A DNA stretch of 20,474 nt from JALYQB01 sp035640155 (GTDB taxonomy: Bacteria; Actinomycetota; Actinomycetes; Mycobacteriales; Pseudonocardiaceae), in the NCBI GenBank assembly GCA_035640155.1, contig DASQWR010000025.1, positions 1 through 20,474 of the forward strand, read 5' to 3'. The notes below the pieces were generated by a model that saw only the letters and a program-made list of their open reading frames with translations, did no database searches and was not told the DNA's origin. This document shows positions 15,004-20,474 of the stretch, piece after piece. The stretch's first letter is position 1, and every line of letters begins with the position of its first letter. Both the position numbers and the translations under genes were made by a program.

Positions 15004-15966
15004 GTGGTCGACCTGGTCCGTTCCCGGGTGCTCCGGCTGCTCACGGTGGCCGGGTTGGTCGGGCTGGTTGCCGTCCTGGCCACCGGGTGCTCCGCGAGCG
15101 AGGTCATCGCGTTCGGTTGGCCCGAGGGTGTCACCGAGCAGGCCGAACGGATGCGCACCCTCTGGATCGGCTCGGTGATCGCCTCGCTGGTCGTCGGTGT
15201 GATCGTCTGGACGCTGATCCTGTGGCCGGTCGCCTTCCACCGCAAGCGCGGCGACGAGATCCCCCGCCAGTTTCAGTACAACCTGCCGCTGGAGATCTTC
15301 TACACGGCGCTGCCGTTGGTGATCGTGACGGTGCTCTTCTACTTCACCGCGACGACCCAGAACTTCGTCCTGGCCAAGGTCGAGGATCCGGATCTGCGGG
15401 TCCGCGTCGTCGGGTTTCAGTGGAACTGGGAGTTCCAATACCTGCAGAACGAGGCGGGCTCCGACGGCCAGTTCGACCCGATGCGGACCGAGGCGGGCAC
15501 CCCGGTGTCCACCTTGGGCTCTTCCGACACGATCCCGATTCTGGTGGTGCCGGTCGACCGCAACGTCGAGTACCACGTCGAGTCCGAAGACGTCGTCCAT
15601 TCGTTCTTCGTGCCGGACTTCCTCTTCAAGCGCGACGTCTTCCCGCTGCCGGAGAAGAACGACAGCGACAATGTCTTTCAGACGACGGTGGAGGAGGAGG
15701 GCGCGTTCGTCGGGCGCTGTGCCGAGCTGTGCGGCACGTACCATTCGACGATGAACTTCGAGCTGCGCGCTCTTCCGGTTGGCCTCTTTGATCGGTACCT
15801 GGATCTCAAGGCGCAGACGAACCCGGTGACGCAGCAGCCCTACACCACCGCGGACGCGCTGACCGAGCTGGACTGCGGTGAGCTGTGTGCTCCGCAGGCG
15901 CTCACGACCACGCCGTTCGACACCGACCGGACCGCCCGCGAGGCGTCCGGCGGACCCACCAACTGA
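15004..15966 (+). CDS. ctaC: Cytochrome c oxidase subunit II (aa3-type)
   Basis: A 320-residue membrane subunit that receives electrons from the bc1/cytochrome c side through its CuA centre and passes them to subunit I. A signal sequence ends in a lipobox (LATGC, Cys29), as in actinobacterial CtaC. Two membrane helices follow (about 52-75 and 95-116). The cupredoxin domain has FQWNWEFQY, then HSFFVPDFLFKRDVFP (His199) and RCAELCGTYHSTM with Cys239, Glu241, Cys243, His247 and Met250, all the CuA ligands. The GTG at 15004 is chosen because GAGGAGGAGCGAG precedes it and gives a clean signal peptide; an upstream GTG at 14953 lacks this. A tail of about 40 residues (to TREASGGPTN-like end) extends beyond the fold. 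It is followed by ctaF after 48 bases. Promoter candidate TAGGCT at 14940-14945 is weak. Confidence 0.95.
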   Translation: MVDLVRSRVLRLLTVAGLVGLVAVLATGCSASEVIAFGWPEGVTEQAERMRTLWIGSVIASLVVGVIVWTLILWPVAFHRKRGDEIPRQFQYNLPLEIFYTALPLVIVTVLFYFTATTQNFVLAKVEDPDLRVRVVGFQWNWEFQYLQNEAGSDGQFDPMRTEAGTPVSTLGSSDTIPILVVPVDRNVEYHVESEDVVHSFFVPDFLFKRDVFPLPEKNDSDNVFQTTVEEEGAFVGRCAELCGTYHSTMNFELRALPVGLFDRYLDLKAQTNPVTQQPYTTADALTELDCGELCAPQALTTTPFDTDRTAREASGGPTN

Positions 15967-16014
15967 CCGCCGGATCGGGGGTCCATCTCCGGGCGTTCGA
16001 GTGAGGAGCGAGCG

Positions 16015-16413
16015 ATGAGGGTCGAGTCGCGGATCTTCGAGATCTGCACCGCGTTCTTCTTCATTTCCGCCATCGTGTACGGGCTGTGGGCGGGTGAGCC
16101 GATCGGCACCACCGCCCTCACCCTCACCGGCGGGCTCAGCCTCATCATCGGCACCTACTTCCGTTTCGTGTCCCGCCGGGTGCAGATACGTCCGGAGGAC
16201 AACGCCGATGCGGAGATCAGCGACGGCGCCGGCGAGCTCGGCTTCTTCTCCCCCGGCAGTTACTGGCCGCTCGGGCTCGCGCTCGCGGCCTCGCTGGCCG
16301 GTTACGCACTCGCATTCAACCTGTGGTGGCTTTTCGGCTTCGGGGCAGTGGCCATCCTGCTCACCGTCGCGGGCCTGGTGTTCGAGTACCACGTCGGTGC
16401 CCCGGAGGACTGA
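16015..16413 (+). CDS. ctaF: Cytochrome c oxidase subunit IV, actinobacterial
   Basis: A 132-residue integral membrane protein of the actinobacterial cytochrome oxidase subunit IV family, which packs against subunits I and III in the bc1-aa3 supercomplex. Four hydrophobic helices are visible: FEICTAFFFISAIVYGLWA, TALTLTGGLSLIIGTYFRFV, YWPLGLALAASLAGYALAF and WWLFGFGAVAILLTVAGLVF. A charged loop with RPEDNADAEISDGAGELGFF lies between the pairs. Start ATG at 16015 has a GAGGAGCGAGCG ribosome site. It forms an operon with ctaC; the subunit I and III genes are not in the window. The C-terminus EYHVGAPED is typical. The qcrCAB genes that follow in mycobacteria are absent here, so synteny breaks after this gene. 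Confidence 0.93.
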   Translation: MRVESRIFEICTAFFFISAIVYGLWAGEPIGTTALTLTGGLSLIIGTYFRFVSRRVQIRPEDNADAEISDGAGELGFFSPGSYWPLGLALAASLAGYALAFNLWWLFGFGAVAILLTVAGLVFEYHVGAPED

Positions 16414-16471
16414 GCCCGGAGGGGATCAGTCCCGGAGGGGATCAATCCCGGAGGGGATTGATCCCCTCCGG
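16414..16471. repeat. Triple direct repeat with a complementary arm (competing hairpins) after ctaF
   Basis: CCCGGAGGGGAT occurs three times, ending in CAG, CAA or TGA contexts (units at about 16415, 16431 and 16447). A single opposite arm, TTGATCCCCTCCGG (16458-16471), pairs perfectly over 14 bases with CCGGAGGGGATCAA at 16432-16445 and over 11 bases with 16448-16458 (two-base loop). The array directly follows the ctaF stop, so the hairpin is a probable terminator with alternative pairings. No T-run follows. Confidence 0.6.
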
Positions 16472-16472
16472 T

Positions 16473-16682
16473 GTGGGTGGACGCCCTCCAACACAGCAGT
16501 CCGTACCGTTTGAGGGGACTGAGACGCGGGCGGAGATCACCGGGGCGCTCGTCCGCTCGCTCGACATCGATGAGCTCAAACGCTTTCGGAGTGATCATCG
16601 AAGCGCTCTCGCCGAGATCGAACGGTTCGATGCTGGCCTGGCGAAACGCTTGGCCGGGCCGCTACGAGAGCTGGCCCGCTGA
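16473..16682 (+). CDS. Small hypothetical protein or gene remnant
   Basis: The frame from GTG 16473 gives 69 residues; the last 50 (EITGALVRSLDIDELKRFRS followed by DHRSALAEIERFDAGLAKRL and AGPLRELAR) are protein-like, with alternating hydrophobic and charged residues of two helices. The N-terminal part is not. No ribosome site is present before the GTG, which lies directly after the ctaF hairpin. It may be a real small protein that starts near 16525, or the 3' end of a decayed gene. I do not recognise it. Confidence 0.3.
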   Translation: MGGRPPTQQSVPFEGTETRAEITGALVRSLDIDELKRFRSDHRSALAEIERFDAGLAKRLAGPLRELAR

Positions 16683-16777
16683 TCTGTGGTGCGTCTGATT
16701 CGCCGGAACCGATGAGTTCAGGGCCGCTGCAGCGTCGAAAGTGGCGACATGGTTTGAGCATCGCGAAGGGAGCCACC

Positions 16778-17584
16778 ATGCCCATCCGAGACACCGCCGT
16801 GGTCGGAGCACCTTCCTGGGTCGATCTGATGACCTCCGACACCGAGCGCAGCCGGACGTTCTACTGTCAGCTGTTCGGCTGGACCGCGGAGGAACCCGCC
16901 GAGAAGTTCGGTGGCTATTTCAACTTCACGAAGGACGGCGTCCGGGTCGCCGGGTGCATGGTCAGCCGGCCTGGCTCCGAGGTGCCCGACGTCTGGTCGG
17001 TCTACCTGGCCACCGATGATGCCAGGACGACCGCCGACGCTGCCGTCGCCAACGGCGGTCAGGTTCTCGTCCCGGCAATGGATGTCGCGGACTTGGGCAC
17101 TATGGCCGTCGTCAGCGACGTCGGCGGCGCCGGGATCGGCGTCTGGCAGCCGGGCCTCCATCAGGGCCTCGGGGTCCTCGGCGGGTCTGGTGCCCCGAGC
17201 TGGTTCGAGCTGCACACCCGGGACTACCAGGCCGCCGTCGCCTTCTATCGCGAGGTGTTCGGTTGGGAGACCCATGTGGTCGGTGATGCACCGGAGTTCC
17301 GCTACACGACCCTGAAGCATGGCGAGGACTGGCTGGCCGGGATCATGGACGCCTCGGGCTTCCTCCCCGACGGTGTCCCTGCCCACTGGTCGGTGTACTT
17401 CGGGGTCACCGACACCGATGCCGCACTGGCAAGGATCGTGGACCTTGGCGGCTTGATCGTGATGCCTGCTGAGGACACCCCATACGGCCGCCTCGCGGCA
17501 GCCGCAGACCCGACCGGCGCCCAGTTCAAGCTCGTCGCTCCCAACGAGGCCATGTCGGCGAGCACATCGGGTGCCGCTCGCTGA
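16778..17584 (+). CDS. Two-domain VOC (glyoxalase/bleomycin-resistance fold) protein
   Basis: A 268-residue protein of two vicinal-oxygen-chelate modules in tandem. The first (about 10-128) begins APSWVDLMTSDTERSRTFYC and includes LFGWTAEE. The second (about 139-260) begins GAPSWFELHTRDYQAAVAFY and REVFGWETHVV. Both end in a GGLVI-type strand with PYGRLAAAADPTGAQFKLV in the second. The arrangement and length match actinobacterial CFP30B/TB27.3-like proteins (M. tuberculosis Rv0577), described as glyoxalase-fold proteins of uncertain substrate. ATG at 16778 has a GAAGGGAG ribosome site; the open frame upstream (16712) lacks one. The gene overlaps the downstream MFS exporter by 14 bases, implying coupled expression and perhaps a common substrate or stress. 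A role in detoxification is inferred. Confidence 0.88.
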   Translation: MPIRDTAVVGAPSWVDLMTSDTERSRTFYCQLFGWTAEEPAEKFGGYFNFTKDGVRVAGCMVSRPGSEVPDVWSVYLATDDARTTADAAVANGGQVLVPAMDVADLGTMAVVSDVGGAGIGVWQPGLHQGLGVLGGSGAPSWFELHTRDYQAAVAFYREVFGWETHVVGDAPEFRYTTLKHGEDWLAGIMDASGFLPDGVPAHWSVYFGVTDTDAALARIVDLGGLIVMPAEDTPYGRLAAAADPTGAQFKLVAPNEAMSASTSGAAR

Positions 17585-18977
17585 ACGCCTCCGGCGGAAT
17601 GCCACCGCCGCTCCCGGGGTTGGCGCTGGGGTGGACGGCGATCCGAGGGCGGCGGGTCGGGTCGCCACCGTGATCGGGGTGCTGTTCGGGCTCGCGGGCA
17701 CCGGCACGTCAGCGGTGTCCGTCGCGCTGCCCGAGCTGGCGGCTGGGCTCGGGGTCGGCGTGGCGAGTGCGGCCTGGGTGATCAGTGCGTATGCCGTTGC
17801 CCTCGCGGTGCTCACCGCGGTGCACGGCCGGATCGCGGACATCGTCGGCGTGCGCGGTCCCCTCGTCGTCGGTGTCGTGCTGATGGCGACCGGGGCGCTG
17901 GTCGCCGCTGCCGCCCCCACGTTTCCACTACTCATCGCGGGCAGGGTCCTGCAAGGCGTCGGAGCCGCGGCGGTTCCGGTGCTCGGCATGGCCCTGATCA
18001 GCGCTCGCTGGGACGGAGCCACCAGGGCGAGCGCCCTGGGACGCGTGACCGGTACCACTGCCGTGCTGAGCTCGCTCGGGCCCGTGCTCGGCGGGGCGCT
18101 GGATGCGGCTGGCGGCTGGCGGTGGACTCTGGTGCTCCCGGTGGCCGCGCTGCTCGCGCTGCCGGTGCTCTGGCGGGCGGCCCCCGCCGGCGGCAGGCCC
18201 GAGCGCTTCGACGTGCTGGGCGCGGTGTGCGTCGCGGTCGCGGCCACTGGCCTGGTGCTGCTCATCCAATCCCCCTCCACGGGTATCGTCGTCGCGGTGG
18301 TGGGCGCGGTGCTACTGGCCACGGGCGTCCCGGCCGCGCTCGCCCGGATCCAGGCCCGGCCCGACGGGTTCCTGCCGCGCGTGATCGTGACCAACGGTGT
18401 GGTGCTGCGCAGCGCGTTCGCCGCTGCCGCGATCCCGGCGGGATGGTTCGCGCTGCTCGTGGCGGTTCCGCTGGTCCTCGCCGCCCAGGGCTGGTCACCG
18501 CTGGGCATCGGGCTGGTCCTCGCACCGTCCGCGCTGCTCGGCCTGCTCATGCCGTATGTCACCCGTCGGGTCCTACCGCGGTGGGGCGCAGGCCGCACCC
18601 TCGCCGTGGCCTGTCCGGTCACCGTGGTGGCGCTGCTCGTCGCTGCGCTGGGCGCGGCGACCGGGACACCCCCGCTGCTGGTGGTGGCCGTCGCGTCGCT
18701 CACCGTGGCGTTCGGTATCGGTCAGCCCGCGATGATCCTCGGTGTCTCGGGTGCCGTGCACTCCGAACAGCGCGGGGTTGCGCTCGGCCTGACGACGCTG
18801 GTGTTCCTGGCTGGTGCGGGCGTCGGCGCCGCCGTGGTGGGCGGCCTCGGCGAGGTGCTCGGGCTCGGCGGTGCGCTGAGCATGCTGGTCCTGCTGCCGA
18901 TCGCCGGCACGCTCGTGATGCTGCGGCAGCTCCGGGCAACCACGACGAAGGATGTCGTGGTCCCCGCGGCAAGCTGA
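17571..18977 (+). CDS. MFS exporter, DHA2-like
   Basis: A 468-residue major-facilitator transporter with 12-14 hydrophobic helices. The loop between helices 2 and 3 carries a motif-A-like segment (HGRIADIVGVRGPLVVG), and helix 4 begins with an RVLQGVGAAAVPVLGMALIS segment as in drug:H+ antiporters; GPVLGGALDAAGGWRWTLVL is the motif C-type antiporter signature. This points to an exporter; the substrate is unknown. GTG at 17571 overlaps the VOC gene's stop by 14 bases; a later GTG at 17631 is possible, since the first 20 residues are only weakly conserved-looking and no strong ribosome site is seen. Paired with the VOC protein it may export a compound the VOC protein binds or modifies. The C-terminus is TTTKDVVVPAAS. 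Confidence 0.88.
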   Translation: MPLAERLRRNATAAPGVGAGVDGDPRAAGRVATVIGVLFGLAGTGTSAVSVALPELAAGLGVGVASAAWVISAYAVALAVLTAVHGRIADIVGVRGPLVVGVVLMATGALVAAAAPTFPLLIAGRVLQGVGAAAVPVLGMALISARWDGATRASALGRVTGTTAVLSSLGPVLGGALDAAGGWRWTLVLPVAALLALPVLWRAAPAGGRPERFDVLGAVCVAVAATGLVLLIQSPSTGIVVAVVGAVLLATGVPAALARIQARPDGFLPRVIVTNGVVLRSAFAAAAIPAGWFALLVAVPLVLAAQGWSPLGIGLVLAPSALLGLLMPYVTRRVLPRWGAGRTLAVACPVTVVALLVAALGAATGTPPLLVVAVASLTVAFGIGQPAMILGVSGAVHSEQRGVALGLTTLVFLAGAGVGAAVVGGLGEVLGLGGALSMLVLLPIAGTLVMLRQLRATTTKDVVVPAAS

Positions 18978-18990
18978 CTCACGAGCGAGT

Positions 18991-19021
18991 GGTGACCCCC
19001 GCGGCTAAGGCTTGGGTCACC
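18991..19021. repeat. Inverted repeat between MFS and phosphoribosyltransferase genes
   Basis: GGTGACCC (18991-18998) and its exact complement GGGTCACC (19014-19021) flank 15 bases. A third half-site-like GTGACC lies near 19029-19034. It could be a terminator for the MFS gene or a palindromic operator for the gene at 19134. The sequence alone does not decide. Confidence 0.4.
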
Positions 19022-19133
19022 GCAAATCGTGACCGCCACCCCGATCCACCGGTCGGCATCCAATGCTGCGCGTGCGGGGGTTTGGAGTCCGGGTCGGTTG
19101 GGTAGGCCCGCAGCAGGCAACCGGAGGACAGTC

Positions 19134-19817
19134 ATGAGGCTGGATCACGGTGATGGTCCGCTGTTTGCTGACCGCTTCGAGGCTGGCGCCCAGCTGGGCG
19201 CCCGGGTGGGAGCGATGAGGTGGTCGGACCCGGTGGTGCTGGGCATGGCCCGTGGTGGAGTGCCGGTCGCGGCAGCCGTGGCCGAAGCCCTCGACGCACC
19301 GCTGGACGTGGCGGTAGCCCGCAAGATAGGTGCTCCCGGAAGACCCGAGTTGGGGCTAGGCGCGGTCACCGCCGAGGGGCCGGCCCGTTATGACGAGCCC
19401 AGGCTGGCTGCGCTGGGGCTGACACCGGCCGACCTGCAGACCGACTGCGAGCGCGAGCGGGCCGAGGCCCGGCGCCGGCTTCGCCGGTATCGGGAGATTG
19501 CCGACCCACTACCGGTTACCGGCCGTGACGTCCTCCTCGTCGATGACGGGCTGGCCACCGGGGTCACCGCCCGGGCGGCGCTCGGGGAGCTGCGTGCGGC
19601 CGGTCCGCGGCGGATGGTGCTCGCGGCGCCGGTGTGCGCGCGGAACACCCAGGCCGCACTGCGCGCCGAGGCCGATGATGTGGTGTGTGTCGCCGCCCCG
19701 GCCGGGTTCGGTGCGGTCGGCCACTGGTACCGCGACTTCCGCCAGACTTCCGACGAGGAGGTACTCGCCGCGCTGACCGCCGGGCGGCGGCGGCTGACGC
19801 GGCGGGGGCGGGCCTGA
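19134..19817 (+). CDS. Phosphoribosyltransferase-fold protein
   Basis: A 227-residue type I phosphoribosyltransferase-like protein. The PRPP-binding loop DVLLVDDGLATGVTA is at 132-146, and MARGGVPVAAAVAEALDAPL (38-57) and VARKIGAPGRPELGLGAV are further family segments. Proteins of this type occur in actinobacterial stress and dormancy loci, alone or fused to erythromycin-esterase-like domains (M. tuberculosis Rv2030c, from memory); their substrate is not known. ATG at 19134 has a GGAGG ribosome site at CCGGAGGACAGTC. Its TGA overlaps the ATG of the next gene by one base (TGATG), so the esterase-like remnant was coupled to it. Confidence 0.9.
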   Translation: MRLDHGDGPLFADRFEAGAQLGARVGAMRWSDPVVLGMARGGVPVAAAVAEALDAPLDVAVARKIGAPGRPELGLGAVTAEGPARYDEPRLAALGLTPADLQTDCERERAEARRRLRRYREIADPLPVTGRDVLLVDDGLATGVTARAALGELRAAGPRRMVLAAPVCARNTQAALRAEADDVVCVAAPAGFGAVGHWYRDFRQTSDEEVLAALTAGRRRLTRRGRA

Positions 19818-20064
19818 TGGCCAGGACCCCGGAAGCTGCGGCCGTCCGGCGGGCGGCGCTGCCGTTGCGGCACCCCGATGATCTGGACCCGCTGCTGGAC
19901 CGGGTGGGGCCGGCCAGGCTCGTGCTGGTCGGTGAGGCCAGCCACGGCACCTCGGAGTTCTACCGCTGGCGGGCGGGGCTCACCCGGCGCCTGGTGGGCT
20001 GCGGCCACTGCATCCGCTCGAGCAGCCGGACACCGAACCGGAGACCTACCCGAGCGGCCAGTAA
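19817..20064 (+). pseudogene. Erythromycin-esterase-like gene with large internal deletion
   Basis: The ATG at 19817 starts LRHPDDLDPLLDRVGPARLV then LVGEASHGTSEFYRWRAGLT and RRLV, the N-terminus of an erythromycin-esterase (EreA/B)-like protein with the GEASHGT motif (39-45). After about residue 60 the frame is no longer family-like. The frame shifted by one, from about 20002, gives RPLHPLEQPDTEPETYPSGQ and stops at TAA 20062-20064, which is the usual C-terminal end of such proteins (RPLH and EPETYPSG). The intervening 300-plus residues are missing, so a deletion has joined the two ends out of frame. The read-through ORF to 20125 is not real. Overlap with the PRTase stop shows the original operon. 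Confidence 0.7.
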
Positions 20065-20148
20065 GCCACAGCTCGGTTTCGGCACGCCTGCGTCCCCAGG
20101 CATGCGTGGGCCGGGGTGGTGGTAACCCCCGCCATGGCAGGAACGCTG

Positions 20149-20474
20149 ATGGTGGAGACCGGAGCTGCGGGCGGTGGCGCTGCCTTGTACGCAGACCTGG
20201 TCGCGCCCGACAAGGTGGTCGGCATCGTGCTCGTCGCGCACGGATCGGGCAGCTCCCGGCACAGCCCACGCAACCGAACGGTCGCCGACGCACTGCGCGA
20301 GCACGGCCTGGCTACCCTGCTGCTCGACCTGCTCACCGGCGAGGAGGCGGTGGTCGACGAGCGCACCGGTGAGCACCGCTTCGACGTCGACCTGCTCGGT
20401 GGGCGGCTCGCCGGGGCGATGGACTGGCTCGCCCAGAAGCCGGGCGGCGATGCACTCCTGGGGGCGCCCCTGGG
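20149..20474 (+). CDS. Dienelactone-hydrolase-like alpha/beta hydrolase, N-terminal part
   Basis: The frame runs off the right edge, so only about 109 residues are visible. AALYADLVAPDKVVGIVLVA followed by HGSGSSRHSPRNRTVADALR and EHGLATLLLDLLTGEEAVVD is the N-terminal half of a dienelactone-hydrolase-family alpha/beta hydrolase (strand-turn HGSGSSRHSPRNR, then LLLDLLT). The nucleophile elbow would lie just beyond the window. ATG at 20149 is chosen because a CAGGA ribosome site is at the right spacing; ATG 20134 is an alternative, five codons upstream, without one. It lies close after the PRTase and esterase-like remnant, a combination seen in actinobacterial loci. Confidence 0.75.
   Translation, partial: MVETGAAGGGAALYADLVAPDKVVGIVLVAHGSGSSRHSPRNRTVADALREHGLATLLLDLLTGEEAVVDERTGEHRFDVDLLGGRLAGAMDWLAQKPGGDALLGAPL

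Noticed and set aside
14826..15245. Longer N-terminus for asnB (781-residue reading)
   Set aside because: The catalytic cysteine must be the second residue; only GTG 14825 gives that, and the extension overlaps ctaC on the other strand.
20065..20125. Extension of the esterase-like ORF to 20125
   Set aside because: It lies in the wrong frame beyond the deletion junction; the true family C-terminus ends at 20064 in another frame.
1..20474. CRISPR arrays, tRNA or rRNA genes, transposases, integrases
   Set aside because: I looked on both strands for regular spaced repeats, tRNA-like cloverleaves and transposase motifs and saw none; the repeat tracts present are short tandem units without spacers.

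Overview
The window is GC-rich with actinobacterial codon use (strong G/C third-position bias, many GTG starts). It carries an actinobacterial gene neighbourhood: ilvE, cobS-cobT-cobU, a DUF3043 membrane protein, erpA, asnB, ctaC and ctaF. From memory this is the order of the Mycobacterium tuberculosis Rv2210c-Rv2199c region, here with accessory blocks inserted. A member of Pseudonocardiales (for example Pseudonocardia) is my best guess; this is inference, since no 16S or other marker is present.

Layout. 1-303: tail of a polytopic membrane protein that changes reading frame near its end. 398-917 (-): toxin-antitoxin pair with an intact ribbon-helix-helix antitoxin and a toxin broken by a single-base frameshift. 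1127-2230 (+): ilvE. 2263-4688 (-): cobU-cobT-cobS, late cobalamin (nucleotide-loop) assembly. 4732-5347 (+): intact vapBC, divergent from cobU, with an overlapping candidate -10 element. 5370-6344: a scar where a decayed PIN toxin (-) abuts the decayed 3' end of a helicase-associated-domain gene (+); both have lost their 5' parts. 6387-7052 (-): DUF3043. 7267-7629 (+): erpA with a strong terminator.

7981-12866 (+) is the most interesting block: a compact four-gene cassette of a secreted, membrane-anchored DUF4331 protein, a membrane-anchored TPR protein, a NicO/RcnA-type metal transporter with a large extracytoplasmic N-terminal domain, and a small lipoprotein. TPR and transporter genes overlap by ATGA. 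Putative calcium-binding acidic loops occur in both the DUF4331 protein and the transporter, and the transporter has an (HG)n loop. I read it as a candidate cell-envelope metal-handling system inserted between erpA and asnB.

12900-14825 (-): asnB, divergent from ctaC-ctaF (15004-16413, +), cytochrome c oxidase subunits II and IV. A triple direct repeat with a complementary arm follows ctaF. 16473-20474 is accessory: a small ORF, a two-domain VOC (glyoxalase-fold) protein translationally overlapped with an MFS exporter, then a phosphoribosyltransferase, an erythromycin-esterase-like gene reduced to its two ends by a large internal deletion, and the start of a dienelactone-hydrolase-like protein. 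These last three resemble the PRTase/Ere stress-associated module known in mycobacteria (Rv2030c-like).

Overall, conserved housekeeping blocks are interspersed with accessory DNA, and the gene remnants (broken toxin, PIN fragment, helicase tail, Ere deletion, probably the left-edge membrane protein) show active decay at the junctions.
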